A DNA stretch of 8,935 bases from Lamprocystis purpurea (GTDB taxonomy: Bacteria > Pseudomonadota > Gammaproteobacteria > Chromatiales > Chromatiaceae), in assembly GCA_020718945.1 (NCBI GenBank), contig DYRB01000068.1, positions 1 through 8,935 of the forward strand. The letters run 5' to 3'. Positions 7,131 through 8,935 of this stretch are shown here, one piece after another (position 1 is the stretch's first letter; each line of letters opens with the position of its first letter). Position numbers and translations under genes: made by a program. The notes under the pieces were generated by a model. That model was not told the DNA's origin, searched no databases, and worked only from the letters and a program-made list of their open reading frames with translations.

Positions 7131-8468
7131 ATGAGCGATCCCAATACCCCAGCCGGCGACCCGATGGACCCCTTCGTTGCCTGGGTCCGTCAGGCGACGC
7201 CCTATGTCCACGCCCACCGCGGGCGGACCTTCGTCATCGCCTTCGGCGGCGAGGCCCTGGCCTCAGTCGGCCTGCCCACCCTGGTCCACGACATAGCCCT
7301 GCTCCACGGCCTGGGGATCCGCCTGGTCCTGGTCCATGGGGCCAGACCCCAGATCGAGGAGCGGCTCGCCCGGCGCGGGGCGGCTATACGCTACGTCAAC
7401 GACCTTCGCATCACCGACGACGAGGCCCTGGCCTGCGTCAAGGAGGCCGTCGGGGTGGTTCGAGTGGAGATCGAGGCCCTGCTGTCCCAGGGGCTCGCCA
7501 ACTCCCCCATGGCCGGGGTGCGCATCCCGGTCGCCTCGGGCAACTTCGTCACCGCCAGACCCCTGGGCGTGATCGACGGGATCGACCACCGCCACACCGG
7601 GGCGGTGCGGCGCATCGACCGGCGCTCCCTGAAGCAACGGCTTGACGACGGGGCCGTTGCCCTGATGCCGCCACTCGGCTACTCGCCCACCGGGGAGGTG
7701 TTCAATCTCAGCACCGCGGACCTGGCCGCCTCCGCCGCCGTGGCCCTGGACGCCGACAAGCTGATCTTTCTCACCGAGACCCCGGGCTTACTGGACCCCG
7801 AGGGGCAGCCGCTCTCCAGCCTGTTGACCCAGGAAGTCGCCGGGCTGATCGAGTCCCGCCCCGACCTGCCCCAGGAGGTCGGCGTCTGCCTCAAGGCCGC
7901 CGCCCTGGCCTGCCGCGGCGGTGTGCGCCGGGCCCACCTGATCCCACGCCGCATCGATGGGGCTCTCTTGCGGGAGATCTTCACCCGCGACGGCATCGGC
8001 ACCCTGGTCTCCCGCACCCCCTTCGAAGACCTGCGCCCGGCCCAGGTCGAGGACATCGCCGGCATCCAGGAACTCCTGCGCCCCATGGAGGAGGCCGGGA
8101 TACTGGTCCCCCGGCCGCGGGAACGCCTGGAGACGGAGATCGACCGCTTCTTCGTGCTGGAGCGCGACGGCACCGCCATCGCCTGCGCCGCCCTCTACCC
8201 CTACCCCGCCGATGCCATGGGCGAGCTCGCCTGTGTCGCCGTCCACCCCGACTATCGCCGCAAGCACCGCGGCGAAAAGCTCCTGCGCCACATCGAGACC
8301 CTGGCCCGCAACCAGGGGTTCAAGCGCCTGTTTGTCCTCACCACCCAGACCGCCCACTGGTTCCGCGAGCGCGGCTTTGAACCTGGGCGACTCACCGACC
8401 TGCCCATGGAGAAGCGCGCCCTGTACAACTCCAGGCGCAACTCCCAGGTCTACATCAAGCCCCTGTAG
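7131..8468 (+). CDS. argA: N-acetylglutamate synthase (amino-acid N-acetyltransferase)
   Basis: Catalyses L-glutamate + acetyl-CoA to N-acetylglutamate + CoA, the entry step of arginine synthesis; classical ArgA is inhibited by arginine. The 445 residues match the usual length of about 440. The N-terminal amino-acid-kinase-like domain (about 32-295) shows FGGEAL (38-43), VHGARPQI (68-75), GNFVTARPLGV (137-147) and TRDGIGTLVS (285-294). The C-terminal GNAT domain (about 299-440) shows ELACVAVHPDYR (365-376), an acetyl-CoA loop RKHRGEKLL (377-385), TTQTAHWFRERGF (404-416) and a LYNSRRNSQV end typical of ArgA. The ATG at 7131 has AGGA six bases upstream. It lies 21 bases after pilR on the same strand and is probably co-transcribed, although the functions are unrelated. 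Confidence 0.96.
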   Translation: MSDPNTPAGDPMDPFVAWVRQATPYVHAHRGRTFVIAFGGEALASVGLPTLVHDIALLHGLGIRLVLVHGARPQIEERLARRGAAIRYVNDLRITDDEALACVKEAVGVVRVEIEALLSQGLANSPMAGVRIPVASGNFVTARPLGVIDGIDHRHTGAVRRIDRRSLKQRLDDGAVALMPPLGYSPTGEVFNLSTADLAASAAVALDADKLIFLTETPGLLDPEGQPLSSLLTQEVAGLIESRPDLPQEVGVCLKAAALACRGGVRRAHLIPRRIDGALLREIFTRDGIGTLVSRTPFEDLRPAQVEDIAGIQELLRPMEEAGILVPRPRERLETEIDRFFVLERDGTAIACAALYPYPADAMGELACVAVHPDYRRKHRGEKLLRHIETLARNQGFKRLFVLTTQTAHWFRERGFEPGRLTDLPMEKRALYNSRRNSQVYIKPL

Positions 8469-8480
8469 CTTGCGCTTGGA

Positions 8481-8935
8481 TCAGAAAAGCCCGGTCAGGT
8501 CCAGGGACAGACCCGGCAGCGCGGCGATCTCGACTGCGGTGAGGTCCCGAACCCGGAATTGGGTGGTGTATCGACCACCGTCCGGGTCACGCTGGATGTC
8601 CAGAGTGCGCCCCGCGACATCCACCAGCCAGACCTCGGGGATGCCAAAACGGGCATAGAGCGGCAGTTTGGTCTCGCGGTCGAAGGCCAGGCTGGAGGCG
8701 GCCACCTCGATCAGGAGCAGGACATCCTCAGGCCCCGGGTGGGCCTCGGCATAGAAGTCGTCCCGCGGCCGCAGCAGGGCCAGGTCCGGCTGGGGGGCGG
8801 AGAGGTCTCCCAGCAAAACAGGGTCCTGTGCCGCCAAGATGGCACGCTCGCCCAAGGCCTGGGTCAAGACGCGAATCAGGCGCTTGACCCCGCCTGCATG
8901 GGGTGCGCCGATGGGTGGCATGTCGATGATCTCCC
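8481..8935 (-). CDS. Uma2-family (DUF820) putative endonuclease, N terminus beyond the right edge
   Basis: The last 151 or so residues of a Uma2-family protein with a PD-(D/E)XK nuclease fold. The frame is open to the window edge and reads EIID before the Met at 8921. In this family a GE.I.MSPIG-like segment is internal, so that Met is not the start and the 5' end is missing. Counting from that Met, the fold residues are Asp46 in QPDLALL, Glu72 in LLIEVAASSL and Lys85 in RETKLPLYARFGIPEVWLVD. The C-terminal strands with QRDPDGGRYT are also typical. Many copies are common in cyanobacteria and purple sulfur bacteria. The role in the cell is not established; a link to mobile DNA or restriction is often supposed. 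It ends 12 bases from the argA stop, tail to tail. Confidence 0.88.
   Translation of the reverse strand, partial: EIIDMPPIGAPHAGGVKRLIRVLTQALGERAILAAQDPVLLGDLSAPQPDLALLRPRDDFYAEAHPGPEDVLLLIEVAASSLAFDRETKLPLYARFGIPEVWLVDVAGRTLDIQRDPDGGRYTTQFRVRDLTAVEIAALPGLSLDLTGLF

Noticed and set aside
8481..8935. Uma2 gene as part of a toxin-antitoxin or restriction module
   Set aside because: No partner gene is visible, the flank lies beyond the window, and the other neighbour is a housekeeping argA.

Overview
The window is GC-rich DNA with strong G/C at third codon positions. Its genes look like those of a gammaproteobacterium, and a purple sulfur bacterium or relative (Chromatiales/Chromatiaceae type) is the best guess. 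That guess rests on the combination of a PilS/PilR pair, a classical two-domain ArgA, a free-standing sucCD pair and a Uma2-family nuclease gene. It is inference; no rRNA or other phylogenetic marker is present.

Layout. At the left edge (1-98, minus) is the first part of an unidentified protein with an N-terminal membrane helix. It is followed by an alpha/beta-hydrolase-fold esterase (224-952, minus). A 313-base divergent spacer separates the esterase from a small two-helix membrane protein of unknown function (1266-1478, plus). Next comes the succinyl-CoA synthetase operon sucC-sucD, read leftward (3774-1690). A 28-codon reading frame (1693-1607) overlaps the sucD stop by ATGA and reads like the first residues of a SulP anion transporter, so it is probably the stump of a lost third operon gene. 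A 286-base divergent control region (3775-4060) holds GC-rich hairpins, a degenerate short tandem repeat and facing promoter candidates. It separates sucC from the rightward cluster pilS (4061-5683), pilR (5703-7109) and argA (7131-8468), whose spacers are 19 and 21 bases. argA converges on a Uma2-family endonuclease gene (8935-8481, minus) with only 12 bases between them; that gene runs off the right edge.

Function. SucCD carries out the substrate-level phosphorylation step of the TCA cycle. PilS and PilR form a membrane histidine kinase / sigma-54 activator pair whose known relatives control type IV pilin transcription. ArgA makes N-acetylglutamate, the first committed intermediate of arginine synthesis. 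The window is mostly core genes, and I do not see a new defence or mobile system. The points most worth a second look are the Asn that replaces the acidic residue next to the phosphorylated His of PilS, the SulP-like stump after sucD, and the structured sucC/pilS divergent region with a possible sigma-54 site.
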